A stretch of 21,856 bases of DNA from Porticoccus sp. (GCA_023263825.1 JALQUJ010000017.1:1-21856), one strand, 5' to 3'. Positions 1 to 8,211 are shown, counted from the first letter of the stretch. Notes: generated by a model not told the origin, from the sequence alone. A program made the numbers and translations.

Positions 1-678
1 ACTACTGCTAGTAGTATCATCAATTTGCTTCCTGGCATTTTCGCCGAGCATAACAAGGGCGCTACAAGGTGAGGCACTCCAGCCTTTTTGAGGGGCGCTG
101 ATTAAAATATCCACACCGCAGTCTTTCATATCGACCCACAGGGTTCCCGAAGCAATACAATCCAGAACAAATAACCCACCTACGGAATGGGTGGCTTCAG
201 AGAGAGCGCGAACATAATCATCAGGTAGCAACATACCTGAAGCTGTTTCCACATGAGGGGCAAAAACCATCTCGGGTTTTTCTGCTTTAATGCGTGCAAC
301 AACTCCATCAATGGGGGCTGGCGCAAGGGCAGGGCACTGGACATCTGGATCAATTGGTTGGGCTTTCATGACGGTAATATCAGAGGCGATATTGCCCATT
401 TCCAGAATTTGGCTCCAGCGGAAGCTAAACCAGCCATTGCGAATAACTAAACATTTTTTATTGGTGGCAAACTGTCGAGCCACTGCTTCCATGCCATAGG
501 TACCTCCACCGGGAACTACCACAACCGCATTGGCGTTATAGACTTGTTTTAGGGTGCTGGATATATCGTTCATTACACCCTGAAAACTTTTGGACATATG
601 GTTTAACGAGCGATCTGTAAAAACCACAGAGTATTCAAGTAATCCATTGGGGTCTGTATCGGGTAGTAAACCGGGCAT
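1..678 (-). CDS. Class-V PLP-dependent aminotransferase, N-terminal part (cut by window edge)
   Basis: The first 226 codons are present; the C-terminal part lies off the left edge. The protein begins MPGLLPDTDPNG and has the fold type I, class V layout: a glycine-rich GGGTYG segment near residue 60 that would hold the PLP phosphate, an HVETASG segment near 145, the aspartate of VLDC near 172 that would pair with the pyridine nitrogen, and SAPQKGW near 198, whose lysine should form the Schiff base. This resembles alanine-glyoxylate/serine-pyruvate type aminotransferases, which move an amino group to a 2-oxo acid in the cytoplasm. The exact substrate cannot be read from the sequence. The ATG start is supported by AGGAG six bases upstream. 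It lies 128 bases downstream of ybiT on the same strand and may be co-transcribed with it; I see no terminator between them. Confidence 0.85.
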   Translation of the reverse strand, partial: MPGLLPDTDPNGLLEYSVVFTDRSLNHMSKSFQGVMNDISSTLKQVYNANAVVVVPGGGTYGMEAVARQFATNKKCLVIRNGWFSFRWSQILEMGNIASDITVMKAQPIDPDVQCPALAPAPIDGVVARIKAEKPEMVFAPHVETASGMLLPDDYVRALSEATHSVGGLFVLDCIASGTLWVDMKDCGVDILISAPQKGWSASPCSALVMLGENARKQIDDTTSSS

Positions 679-764
679 TGGGTGCTCCTGTTGTTTTTTC
701 GTCGTACAAATAACTTTTTCTTATTCAGATTGGAATCCGCGTTCATTTAGATTTTTGTTACATC

Positions 765-824
765 AGTTAAAAGCCTGGGACTTAAGTTAAAAGCTAGTTA
801 CTGGAGTTAAAAGCCAGCTACTTG
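765..824 (-). repeat. Three tandem 20-bp units across the ybiT stop codon
   Basis: The plus-strand motif AGTTAAAAGC recurs at 765-774, 785-794 and 805-814, exactly 20 bases apart, with diverged spacers. The rightmost copy holds the ybiT stop codon. Because 20 is not a multiple of three, the three TAA triplets fall in three different reading frames. It looks like an old short tandem duplication of the gene end. Confidence 0.7.
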
Positions 825-2417
825 GCCATCATTTTCTTGGCTGGCCAAGTACTCATCATAAGTGCCTTGGAAATCTAACAGCTGTTGGTCTTTAATTTCA
901 ATCACCCTGTTGGCCAGGGAAGAGACAAATTCTCGGTCATGGCTGACAAAAATCAATGTCCCTTCGTAGTGTTCAAGGGCTAGGTTTAGTGCTTCGATGG
1001 CCTCCATATCCAAATGGTTGGTGGGTTCATCCATAAGTAATACATTAGTATCCATCATCATTAACTTGCCAAACAACAACCGGTTTTTTTCTCCTCCAGA
1101 GCAGACACTGACTTTCTTTTTAAAATCATCAGCAGAGAATAACAGGCGGCCAAGTGTGGCGCGTACAATTTGATCATCGTGACTGGGTTTACGCCACTGG
1201 CTCATCCAGTCAAATAGGTTTAAGTCACAATCAAAGTCTGGTGTGCTGTCCTGGGGGCAGTAACCAAGCGTTGCATTTTCTGACCATTTAATTGTTCCTT
1301 CATTGGCTGCAAGCTCGTTCATCAGACAGCGAAGGAAGGTCGTTTTACCGGCACCATTTTCACCAATAACAGCCAGCTTAGTTCCTGCATCCAGAATTAA
1401 ATTACCTTTGGTGAATAATTGCTCACCCTCAAAGCCATGACCTAATTTTTCCAGAATTAATGCCTGACGATGCAGCTTTTTGTCCTGTTTAAATCGGATA
1501 TAGGGGCTTACTCGGCTGGATGCTTTGATGTCATCCAGTTTGATTTTACTGATCTGCTTGGCTCTTGATGTGGCTTGTTTGGCCTTAGAGGCATTAGCCG
1601 AGAAGCGACTGACAAACTGCTGAAGTTCAGCGATTTGAGCAGACTTTTTAGCATTTTCCGAATGCAAGCGCTCGCGAGCCTGGGTAGCTGCAGTCATAAA
1701 GTCATCATAATTCCCTGGATAAACCCGCAGTTGACCGTAGTCTATATCCGCCATATGGGTGCAGACAGCATTGAGGAAGTGGCGGTCGTGGGAAATGATA
1801 ACCATGGTGCTCTTACGTTCATTAAGCACCGTTTCTAACCAGCGAATGGTATGGATATCCAGGTTGTTGGTCGGTTCGTCTAATAACAGAATATCTGGAT
1901 CTGAAAAAAGTGCCTGTGCCAGTAACACTCTGAGTTTCCAGCCAGGAGCAACTTCACTCATGGGGCCAAAATGGAATTCTTCTGCGATGCCAGCGCCTAT
2001 TAGAATTTCTCCAGCACGGCTTTCCGCACTATAACCATCCATTTCGGCAAACTGTACTTCGAGATCAGCCACTTTCATGCCGTCTTCTTCAGACATTTCA
2101 GCCAATCTGTAGATGTGCTCTCGCTCTTGTTTTACTGCCCATAACTTAGTGTGACCCATAATCACTGTATCGATGACAGAGTATTCCTCAAAGGCAAACT
2201 GATCCTGGTGTAATTTGCCCACACGTTCATTGGGTGTGATCGAGACATTGCCTGCTGTCGGTGCAAGGCTGCCATCCAGAATCTTCATAAAGGTGGATTT
2301 ACCACAGCCATTGGCACCGATAAGTCCATAGCGATTGCCATTACCAAATTTCACAGAGATATTTTCAAAAAGAGGCTTGGCGCCAAATTGCATAGTGATG
2401 TTTGCGGTAGTGATCAA
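807..2417 (-). CDS. ybiT: ABC-F family ATPase YbiT
   Basis: Soluble protein of 536 residues with two ABC ATPase domains and no membrane segments, typical of ABC-F factors that bind the ribosomal E site and act on translation. The first domain has Walker A GANGCGKST (34-42), a noncanonical signature SEVAPGWK near 154 and Walker B with DEPTNNLD (180-187). The second has Walker A GENGAGKTT (353-361), signature CSGGEK and DEPTNHLD. The basic linker between them carries ATQARERL, SRFSANASKAKQATSRAKQ and RFKQDKK, closely matching E. coli YbiT (about 530 aa), so I prefer YbiT to Uup, EttA or YheS. The start is TTG, aligned with the start of E. coli YbiT. Only a weak AGG lies nine bases upstream, and no ATG or GTG offers a better start. 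The molecular role of YbiT is less well known than that of EttA. Confidence 0.93.
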   Translation of the reverse strand: MITTANITMQFGAKPLFENISVKFGNGNRYGLIGANGCGKSTFMKILDGSLAPTAGNVSITPNERVGKLHQDQFAFEEYSVIDTVIMGHTKLWAVKQEREHIYRLAEMSEEDGMKVADLEVQFAEMDGYSAESRAGEILIGAGIAEEFHFGPMSEVAPGWKLRVLLAQALFSDPDILLLDEPTNNLDIHTIRWLETVLNERKSTMVIISHDRHFLNAVCTHMADIDYGQLRVYPGNYDDFMTAATQARERLHSENAKKSAQIAELQQFVSRFSANASKAKQATSRAKQISKIKLDDIKASSRVSPYIRFKQDKKLHRQALILEKLGHGFEGEQLFTKGNLILDAGTKLAVIGENGAGKTTFLRCLMNELAANEGTIKWSENATLGYCPQDSTPDFDCDLNLFDWMSQWRKPSHDDQIVRATLGRLLFSADDFKKKVSVCSGGEKNRLLFGKLMMMDTNVLLMDEPTNHLDMEAIEALNLALEHYEGTLIFVSHDREFVSSLANRVIEIKDQQLLDFQGTYDEYLASQENDGQVAGF

Positions 2418-2486
2418 TGGGTTATACCTGAGGTCAGTACGGATGGAATTTAGTAGGTATTATAGGGGTACATATTCGAGGTGCGT

Positions 2487-2515
2487 ACTATAGGGATTTG
2501 AGGCAATAACGTCGA
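2487..2515 (-). promoter_or_regulatory. Candidate sigma-70 promoter for ybiT
   Basis: Read on the minus strand, TCGACG (2510-2515) is followed after 17 bases by TATAGT (2487-2492), which would start transcription near 2480 and leave a leader of about 60 nt. A second -10-like TATAAT lies at 2459-2464 inside a near-identical 11-base repeat (plus-strand GTATTATAGGG at 2457 and GTACTATAGGG at 2485). This is a consensus match by eye only. Confidence 0.4.
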
Positions 2516-2654
2516 GAAAAACCGGGCAATATTTGTACATTTCAGTTCAAGTAAAACTATTTTAGAGTGATTTGTTGTTATGAAGAAAACAGAACCAAAA
2601 TTAGCTCTAGAACGTATGACAGACATAGAAAGGTTATGAATACTGGAGAGTATG

Positions 2655-2834
2655 ATGAATTCACCTGTTGAGCCATACAAAGAAAAGCATTCTGAAAAAA
2701 TATTGCCTTGTAGGGGTTGCACCAAGAATTGCCCAAATATACGAAAATGTGACAGAAAGCCCTGGAGAGCCTTTAGAGCAGAAGTTGTAGACAATAACTT
2801 TGCAGGTAATAGATCTGTGAGTAGTCCTGTATAG
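2655..2834 (+). CDS. Small four-cysteine protein, unknown function
   Basis: An ORF of 59 codons beginning MNSPVEPYKEK. I do not recognise a named family. The striking feature is the core PCRGCTKNCPNIRKCDRKPWR-like stretch at residues 18-38: four cysteines (C19, C22, C26, C32) spaced CX2C, X3, X5, followed by a basic KPWR. That could bind zinc or an iron-sulfur cluster. No signal peptide or membrane segment is visible. ATG codons lie at 2652 and 2655. GGAG at 2645-2648 is only three bases from the first and six from the second, so I choose 2655. It is plus-strand and divergent from ybiT, and it precedes the convergent tRNA terminator. A minus-strand frame of 114 codons overlaps it but has no family resemblance. 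The clustered Cys/Trp pattern argues for a real protein; proof would need homologues. Confidence 0.55.
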   Translation: MNSPVEPYKEKHSEKILPCRGCTKNCPNIRKCDRKPWRAFRAEVVDNNFAGNRSVSSPV

Positions 2835-2925
2835 GTTTTTGTTCAATTTTTAGTTTAAGTAACTTACTAAATTGGAATTATTAAAAGCTAGGATAGGAAA
2901 TAGGGTAATAGAAGGAGTGGATATA

Positions 2926-2965
2926 AAAAAAGGGTAACCCTTTATATTAAGGATTACCCTTTTTT
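2926..2965 (-). terminator. Factor-independent terminator after tRNA-Ser
   Basis: A 17-base stem with one mismatch (AAAAAAGGGTAAcCCTT pairing with AAGGaTTACCCTTTTTT) around a short ATATT-type loop, three bases beyond the tRNA 3' end. It has A and T tracts on both sides, so it can work in either direction. It could also end the small plus-strand gene at 2655-2834. Confidence 0.85.
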
Positions 2966-2968
2966 AAA

Positions 2969-3056
2969 TGGCGGAGGGACAGGGATTCGAACCCTGGGTA
3001 CCTCTCGATACGCCGGTTTTCAAGACCGGTGCTTTCGACCACTCAGCCATCCCTCC
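2969..3056 (-). tRNA. serT: tRNA-Ser (anticodon UGA)
   Basis: The reverse complement gives an 88-nt type II tRNA. It begins GGAGGGATGGC and pairs with ...CCCTCCGCCA, so the CCA end is encoded. The anticodon arm is CGGTCTTGAAAACCGG with anticodon TGA, which reads UCA and related serine codons. The T arm carries GGTTCGAATCC. A long variable arm (CGTATCGAGAGGTACC region) is as expected for serine tRNAs. It lies downstream of rne on the same strand with its own promoter and terminator. The symbol is borrowed from the E. coli tRNA of the same anticodon. Confidence 0.96.
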
Positions 3057-3154
3057 TGTAAATCTTTTTGGTGGCTCAACAAACAGGAATTGTTAGAGTT
3101 CACCTCGTGGCAAAACACTTTGTTTTAACCGTGCTTGCCTCAAAAAGTGCGGGG

Positions 3155-3182
3155 ATTATACCGTGGTTTTGCTGCTAAACAA
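3155..3182 (-). promoter_or_regulatory. tRNA-Ser promoter with GC-rich discriminator
   Basis: On the minus strand, a perfect TATAAT (3155-3160) is preceded after 16 bases by TTGTTT (3177-3182) and followed directly by CCCCGC. A GC-rich discriminator just after the -10 box is typical of stable-RNA promoters repressed by ppGpp/DksA. Transcription would start near 3148, giving a leader of about 90 nt before the tRNA. Confidence 0.65.
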
Positions 3183-3242
3183 GGCCGAAGTAGATGAATT
3201 ATTCCCGCAATTTTTTAAAGGCTTTTAATTTTTAATCTGTTG

Positions 3243-6185
3243 TTAAAGAGCACCTTCGGTTTTTTCGTCGTCGGTATTATTTTCTTCCTTGCTAACTGTG
3301 TTGCCAGCCTGGCCCCGAGGGTCATTTGCTGGGCGAGTGTGTTGGTTAGGTTCTATCCTAATAGGCGCTGGTAATGACGTATCAAGCGGACGTGCAGTGG
3401 TTGGAGCTCTGGTTTCAGTTGTAATAGACACTTGGCCAATGGGTTTTGGCATTTTTCGTGGATCATTACTGGCTCGGCTTGGTACTGCTACTGCGGCTGC
3501 TGATATTTCTTCCTGAACTTCTGGCTCAATTGGTTGAGCCGTTGAGGCAGGATCAATTTTAGTTTCTACAGTTGCAACCGGTTTTTCAGCATGAGCAGGC
3601 TCTTCCGTTTGTTCTTCAGGAGTGGTTGTTTCCTTTGTAACTTCTGTAGTTTCTTCTGAGGTTTCTATTGAAACATCTGCGACGGTTTCCACTGCTGATT
3701 CAGGAATAGCTTCAGTTGTAGCAGTCACTTCAGTAGTTTGTGATGCAGTGGTATTTTCTTCAACAGGTTGAGCTTGATCTTCATTCGCTGCTGTTTGTGA
3801 TGTTGTATCTACTGTAACGGTTTCTGCAACTACAATTGTTTCTGTTGTTGCAGGTGTTTCCGATACAGAGCTTTCAGGTACTGAAGTTTCAGGTGTGGAG
3901 GCTTGAGTTATCGGTGTTTCCTCAACAATACTAGGTGCTACAGGCAAACTTTCTTGAGTTTCAGATTGCGATATAGCTTCTACAGTTGAAGTACTTTCTG
4001 GTTGATTAACATCAGTTAACTGCTCTGTATTGGTTAGTAGTTCGCTTTTTGTAGCTGATTCATTTTCAGGTAATTCATTTGCAAGCAAGTTTTCATTACG
4101 TAGTTCTTCGGGTACAGCTTGCCTTTGGCGCCGTTGTCTGGGGTTACGGCGCTGATCACCTTCTCTTTTTGGTGGGCGATTACGGTTGTTGTCATTCTCA
4201 GAAGCAGATTGGTTCTGATTACCTTGTTTTTGGTTCGTTATATTATTGTCTTTATTGCTATCGGGGCTGTTATCACGATCCTGCTGCTGATTATTGCGAT
4301 TATGGTTACGATTTTTGTCGTCACGGTTGTCACGGTTGTATTGGCTTTGTTTACCGCGGCCTCGACCATTTCCACGATCGTCAGGGCGTCGGTTGCGATT
4401 TTGTGGGCGACGATCATTTCTCCCACGAGATTTTTGTCCACCCTGTTGGCTTTTTTGTTGGGGTTGTTGTTCTTTACCAAAGAGGCTGTTGAGTATACGG
4501 CGTAAAAGCCCAGGCTTCTTATTTTTGTTATTGGGTTTTTTCTTCGCTTTAGCCTTTGCGGATGGTGTTGGTGCCGGTTGTGTTGGTGCAATGGTTTTAA
4601 CCGCAGGCTGCTGGGCAGGGGGAACCGGTTTTACAACATCTTTTTCCTGGGAAACTAGCTCATCTGAGACGGTATCAGATAATTTGTAACTGTATTCAGT
4701 ATTAACATCATCCTGTTCTCTGATTCTCTGGACTTCAAAGTGAGGTGTCTCAAGACTTTCACTGGGGATAACGACAACTTTAATATTGTGGCGTGTTTCG
4801 ATCTCTGAAATTTCTTTGCGCTTCTCATTGAGTAAAAATGTTGCGACAGAAACAGGTGAAATAGTGCGTATTTCTGAGCTGTATTCTTTTTGCGCTTCTT
4901 CTTCAACCAGGCGAAGAATAGAGAGTGCTAGAGAGCGAGTGCCACGAATGGTTCCCTGGCCAACACAGCGCGGGCAGACTTTAGATGTGGTTTCACCTAA
5001 GGATGGGCGTAGTCGTTGACGTGACATTTCCAATAGGCCAAAGCGGGAAATACGACCGACTTGAACACGAGCACGATCTATTTCTAGCGCATCACGCATG
5101 CGATTTTCTACTTCACGCTGGTTCCTGTTAGCGTTCATATCGATAAAGTCGATAACCACTAGGCCACCCATATCGCGAAGGCGTAGTTGGCGAGCAACCT
5201 CATCCGCTGCTTCCAGATTCGTACGAAGTGCGGTTTCTTCAATATCACCACCACGGGTAGCCCGGGCAGAGTTGATATCAATGGAGATTAAAGCTTCAGT
5301 TACATCAATAACGATGGAACCACCAGAAGGAAGTTTTACTTCACGTTCAAAGGCAGTCTCTATTTGATTTTCAATTTGGTAACGGTTGAAGAGAGGGATA
5401 TCATCCTCGTAAAACTTTACCCGATTTTGAAAGTTGGGCATAACTTGTTGAATAAAGGCAGAAGCTAGGTCGTAAGCTTCACGATTATCAATGATAACTT
5501 CTCCAACATCCTGGCGAAGATTATCACGTATCGCTCTGATAATGACATTGCTTTCTTGGAATAAGAAGTGGGGCGCTTTGGCCTTGTTTGATTCATCTTG
5601 AATCGTCGTCCAAAGCTGATTTAAATAATCTAAATCCCACTGAAGCTCTTCTGAAGAACGGCCAATACCTGCTGTACGAACAATAACGCCCATACCATTG
5701 GGTGTTTTAAGGCTTCGAATGGCTTCTCTCAGCTCATTTCTTTCTTCGCCTTCAATGCGGCGGGATATGCCACCAGCTCGTGGATTATTGGGCATTAGTA
5801 CTAGATAACGGCCAGCCAGGCTAATAAAGGTCGTCAGGGCTGCTCCTTTGTTGCCGCGCTCTTCTTTTTCAACCTGAATGACAACTTCTAGGCCTTCGCG
5901 GACTACATCTTGTATTTTGATGCGGCCATCGATTTCATTAGGTTTCTTGGAAAAGTATTCCCGTGAAATTTCCTTAAGAGGCAAAAAGCCATGGCGCTCG
6001 GCGCCATAGTCGACAAAGGCTGCTTCCAGACTTGGTTCTACACGGGTGATTTTACCTTTGTAGATATTGGCTTTGCGTTGTTCTCTTGTGCGGTTTTCCA
6101 GATCCAGGTCGTATAGGCGTTGGCCGTCGACAAGGGCCACCCGAAGTTCTTCTGGTTGGGTGGCGTTGATTAGCATGCGTTTCAT
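3243..6185 (-). CDS. rne: Ribonuclease E
   Basis: Endoribonuclease that cuts single-stranded AU-rich RNA and organises the degradosome; 980 residues against 1061 in E. coli. The catalytic half aligns without shift to E. coli numbering: S1 domain about 35-120, metal-binding D303 (ISIDINSA) and D346 (VVIDFIDM), and the zinc link C404/C407 (CPRC). The noncatalytic half has a short amphipathic segment PGLLRRILNSLFGKE (558-572), which should attach the enzyme to the inner membrane. Next comes an Arg/Asn/Gln-rich RNA-binding stretch (575-690), a long Thr/Ser/Glu-rich acidic region (about 690-900), and two NDPR motifs (907-910, 954-957) like those in Pseudomonas RNase E tails. The ATG is set by the conserved start MKRMLINATQ and AGGA seven bases upstream. 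rne diverges from rluC, as is usual. A leader of roughly 750 nt suggests autoregulation by self-cleavage, as known in E. coli. Confidence 0.97.
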   Translation of the reverse strand: MKRMLINATQPEELRVALVDGQRLYDLDLENRTREQRKANIYKGKITRVEPSLEAAFVDYGAERHGFLPLKEISREYFSKKPNEIDGRIKIQDVVREGLEVVIQVEKEERGNKGAALTTFISLAGRYLVLMPNNPRAGGISRRIEGEERNELREAIRSLKTPNGMGVIVRTAGIGRSSEELQWDLDYLNQLWTTIQDESNKAKAPHFLFQESNVIIRAIRDNLRQDVGEVIIDNREAYDLASAFIQQVMPNFQNRVKFYEDDIPLFNRYQIENQIETAFEREVKLPSGGSIVIDVTEALISIDINSARATRGGDIEETALRTNLEAADEVARQLRLRDMGGLVVIDFIDMNANRNQREVENRMRDALEIDRARVQVGRISRFGLLEMSRQRLRPSLGETTSKVCPRCVGQGTIRGTRSLALSILRLVEEEAQKEYSSEIRTISPVSVATFLLNEKRKEISEIETRHNIKVVVIPSESLETPHFEVQRIREQDDVNTEYSYKLSDTVSDELVSQEKDVVKPVPPAQQPAVKTIAPTQPAPTPSAKAKAKKKPNNKNKKPGLLRRILNSLFGKEQQPQQKSQQGGQKSRGRNDRRPQNRNRRPDDRGNGRGRGKQSQYNRDNRDDKNRNHNRNNQQQDRDNSPDSNKDNNITNQKQGNQNQSASENDNNRNRPPKREGDQRRNPRQRRQRQAVPEELRNENLLANELPENESATKSELLTNTEQLTDVNQPESTSTVEAISQSETQESLPVAPSIVEETPITQASTPETSVPESSVSETPATTETIVVAETVTVDTTSQTAANEDQAQPVEENTTASQTTEVTATTEAIPESAVETVADVSIETSEETTEVTKETTTPEEQTEEPAHAEKPVATVETKIDPASTAQPIEPEVQEEISAAAVAVPSRASNDPRKMPKPIGQVSITTETRAPTTARPLDTSLPAPIRIEPNQHTRPANDPRGQAGNTVSKEENNTDDEKTEGAL

Positions 6186-7146
6186 GATGTTGTCCTACTG
6201 TCATTTGCGAAGCAGACAGCAGAAGTATCGCAAGAGCGATGAACAGCGTATGGCAATATAGCGCACAAAAAACCGGACAAATAGGGGCCAAAAGCTTATT
6301 TAAGCTATGTGGTGAAGGCTTGTTAGCCTTATGATATTCCTATATTTTCCGTTATCAGTCACTGAGCTTTCCAGGTATTACCTTGCAAGTTATCAATCTG
6401 ATGTTTTGTTGCTAATACTTTGCTTTGTTCTTGGCAGCTTTAAACAAATCGTCTATGTCGTTCTATCAGGGTTGGATTCTATTACGGGTTTTCCCGGTTA
6501 AGGCTGTTTCACTTAAGATGGTTTTCTTAAGATGACTCCTCTTTTGAGGCGGCCTTGTTGCATGTATAGCCACATGCTTTAAGCATATTTTATACACAGT
6601 TTCTTGGTGCCTGATACAACTTGTTTTTGTATTCGTTTACTGCTGCCTTACTCAGAACATTTGTTCAATCTGTATGCGGTAACTTCTGCGCCTTTAGCGC
6701 GGTTTTTCTCTATGACAGCTGCTCGTTCTTCTTTTTTGGGCAGCTATCGCAATATATTCAATTAAAGGTATTCACATTTTCGTTTTACTTATTCTGTTTG
6801 TTTAGCTCATGGAGCCTTATCAACATGCTTGCTCAGTATTCATGTGTGCCCAAGTCTGTAGCATGTGTGCTCAATGAAACCCTATAGCTGGATACGGTCA
6901 TTGCATATCTAGCATGGGCTAAACAAAACGGCCAAGGAATATATCAGGTATTGCCAAGGCCTTCAATTTAAAAATATCGAAAGATCTATTTAATTCTATG
7001 ATTATCGGAGGTTTTTTTACATTTCGACCGGCCTTAGAAATCCATAATAATACATATAGTTATAGCAATAGCCCTAGGCTGTCTTACTATCCATGGAATT
7101 GGGCTGGTAAAGGTTTGAATGTGTTTATGAAGACAGGTTTGGGGAG
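6186..7146. other. Long rne-rluC intergenic region; probable structured rne leader
   Basis: There are 961 bases between divergent rne and rluC. Read toward rne the strand is A-rich with many AAA tracts. It contains hairpins such as GCATGT-ATAGCC-ACATGC (6560-6577), CGGG-AAAA-CCCG (6485-6496) and GCGC-CTTTA-GCGC (about 6690-6703), and a direct repeat of TTAAGATG with two CTTAAG sites (6509-6533). Open frames here are Phe/Ser-rich or rely on weak starts and match nothing I know. Most of it is probably the untranslated leader of rne; the rluC promoter must lie toward the right end, but I cannot place it confidently. Confidence 0.6.
6938..6966 (-). promoter_or_regulatory. Candidate rne promoter far upstream
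   Basis: On the minus strand, TTGAAG (6961-6966) and TATATT (6938-6943) are separated by exactly 17 bases. The start would be near 6930, which gives an rne leader of about 745 nt. It is the best promoter-like pair I found in this interval, judged by eye; nearer promoters are not excluded. Confidence 0.4.
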
Positions 7147-8211
7147 ATGTTTGGGAAAAGGATAGCTGGTAGAATGTTTTCTGCTCTTGATATGACGTTT
7201 CTAATGAAAAACACCCCGGAAAGACCTTCTCAGACAAAACCTTCACAAGCTAAGGCCTTGAAATCACAGCCCCAGCAATCAAAAGGAGTGGCTGTGAAGT
7301 TTGTAGATATCACTGATGACCAGGCTGGGCAACGAGTTGATAATTTTTTGTTATCGAAACTGAAAGGTGTCCCTAAATCTCGTATTTACAGGATTCTTCG
7401 AAAGGGAGAGGTGAGGGTAAACAAATCCAGAGTGAAGCCGGAATATAAGTTAGCCCCTGGAGATAAGGTGCGAATCCCTCCTGTACGTGTGGCGGAGAGG
7501 GAGGCTCCTGCGGCACCTGGTCTTAAATTGCAGAAGTTGCTGGAGCAAAGCATTATTTATGAAGATCCTTTGCTCTTGGTCATTAATAAGCCTGTAGGGT
7601 TGGCGGCACATGGCGGAAGCGGGGTCAACCTTGGTTTGATAGAGGCATTGAGGACAACGCGACCAAAACAAAGTTTTTTAGAATTGGTTCATCGTTTGGA
7701 TCGTGAAACATCCGGTTGTTTGATTGTGGCCAAAAAGCGCTCAGCCCTTCGTTTTTTACAAGATGAAATGCGCGGACGTCGTGTTGGTAAGGTTTATCAG
7801 GCCCTGGCTAGTGGCCGTTGGCCGCAGGGGATGAAGAACATTAACGTCCCGTTACTTCGCAATGAACTTAAGTCAGGAGAGCGTATTGTTAAGGTGAACC
7901 CCGAGGGGAAGCCCGCAGTGACACACTTTACTGTCTTGCAACGTTTTGATAAGGCGACTCTTTTGGAAGTAACACTGGAAACGGGGCGAACTCACCAGAT
8001 AAGGGTGCACACCCAGCATGCGGGCTGCCCTTTGGCTGGGGATGAGAAATACGGTGATGACGAGTATAACCGGCAGATGAGGCATCTTGGTTTGAAGCGT
8101 ATGTTCCTTCATGCGGCAAAGCTAAAATTTCGTTCACCGAAGGGCAGCAAAATTTCTGTAGAAGCACCGCTTCCAGAAGAGTTAAGTCATTTTTTAACCA
8201 GATTAGATTGA
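7147..8211 (+). CDS. rluC: 23S rRNA pseudouridine synthase RluC
   Basis: RluC converts uridines 955, 2504 and 2580 of 23S rRNA (E. coli numbering) to pseudouridine. The sequence shows an N-terminal S4 RNA-binding domain (about 61-112, AGQRVDNFLLSKLKGVPKSRIYRILRKGEVRVN region) and the RluA-type catalytic domain, with HRLDRETSG placing the catalytic aspartate at residue 185, then RTHQIRVH and the FLHAAKL strand. The body aligns closely with E. coli RluC (319 aa). The frame used here (354 aa) has a longer, poorly conserved N-terminus. ATG codons at 7147, 7174, 7192 and 7204 are all possible. AGG nine bases before 7147 and AAGGA eleven before 7174 are the only ribosome-site candidates, while 7204 gives the length nearest the family. 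It diverges from rne and is followed by the HAD gene after 58 bases. Confidence 0.94.
   Translation: MFGKRIAGRMFSALDMTFLMKNTPERPSQTKPSQAKALKSQPQQSKGVAVKFVDITDDQAGQRVDNFLLSKLKGVPKSRIYRILRKGEVRVNKSRVKPEYKLAPGDKVRIPPVRVAEREAPAAPGLKLQKLLEQSIIYEDPLLLVINKPVGLAAHGGSGVNLGLIEALRTTRPKQSFLELVHRLDRETSGCLIVAKKRSALRFLQDEMRGRRVGKVYQALASGRWPQGMKNINVPLLRNELKSGERIVKVNPEGKPAVTHFTVLQRFDKATLLEVTLETGRTHQIRVHTQHAGCPLAGDEKYGDDEYNRQMRHLGLKRMFLHAAKLKFRSPKGSKISVEAPLPEELSHFLTRLD

Noticed and set aside
2450..2794. Minus-strand open frame of 114 codons opposite the small cysteine ORF
   Set aside because: No recognisable motif, no ribosome site, and it is antisense to the better-supported plus-strand frame. It also runs through the ybiT promoter region.
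4079..4591. Several long open frames on both strands across the rne tail
   Set aside because: They are shadows of the low-complexity Arg/Asn/Gln-coding repeats of rne and have no family resemblance.
6052..6291. Minus-strand hydrophobic frame overlapping the rne start (ALAILLLSAS segment)
   Set aside because: It begins at a TTG with no ribosome site and most of its length runs within rne in another frame. A leader peptide is conceivable but not supported.
6621..6887. Plus-strand frame of 88 codons, very rich in Phe, Ser, Cys and Leu
   Set aside because: It is the complement of the A-rich rne leader, starts at a non-ATG codon without a ribosome site, and its composition follows from T-rich sequence rather than from selection.
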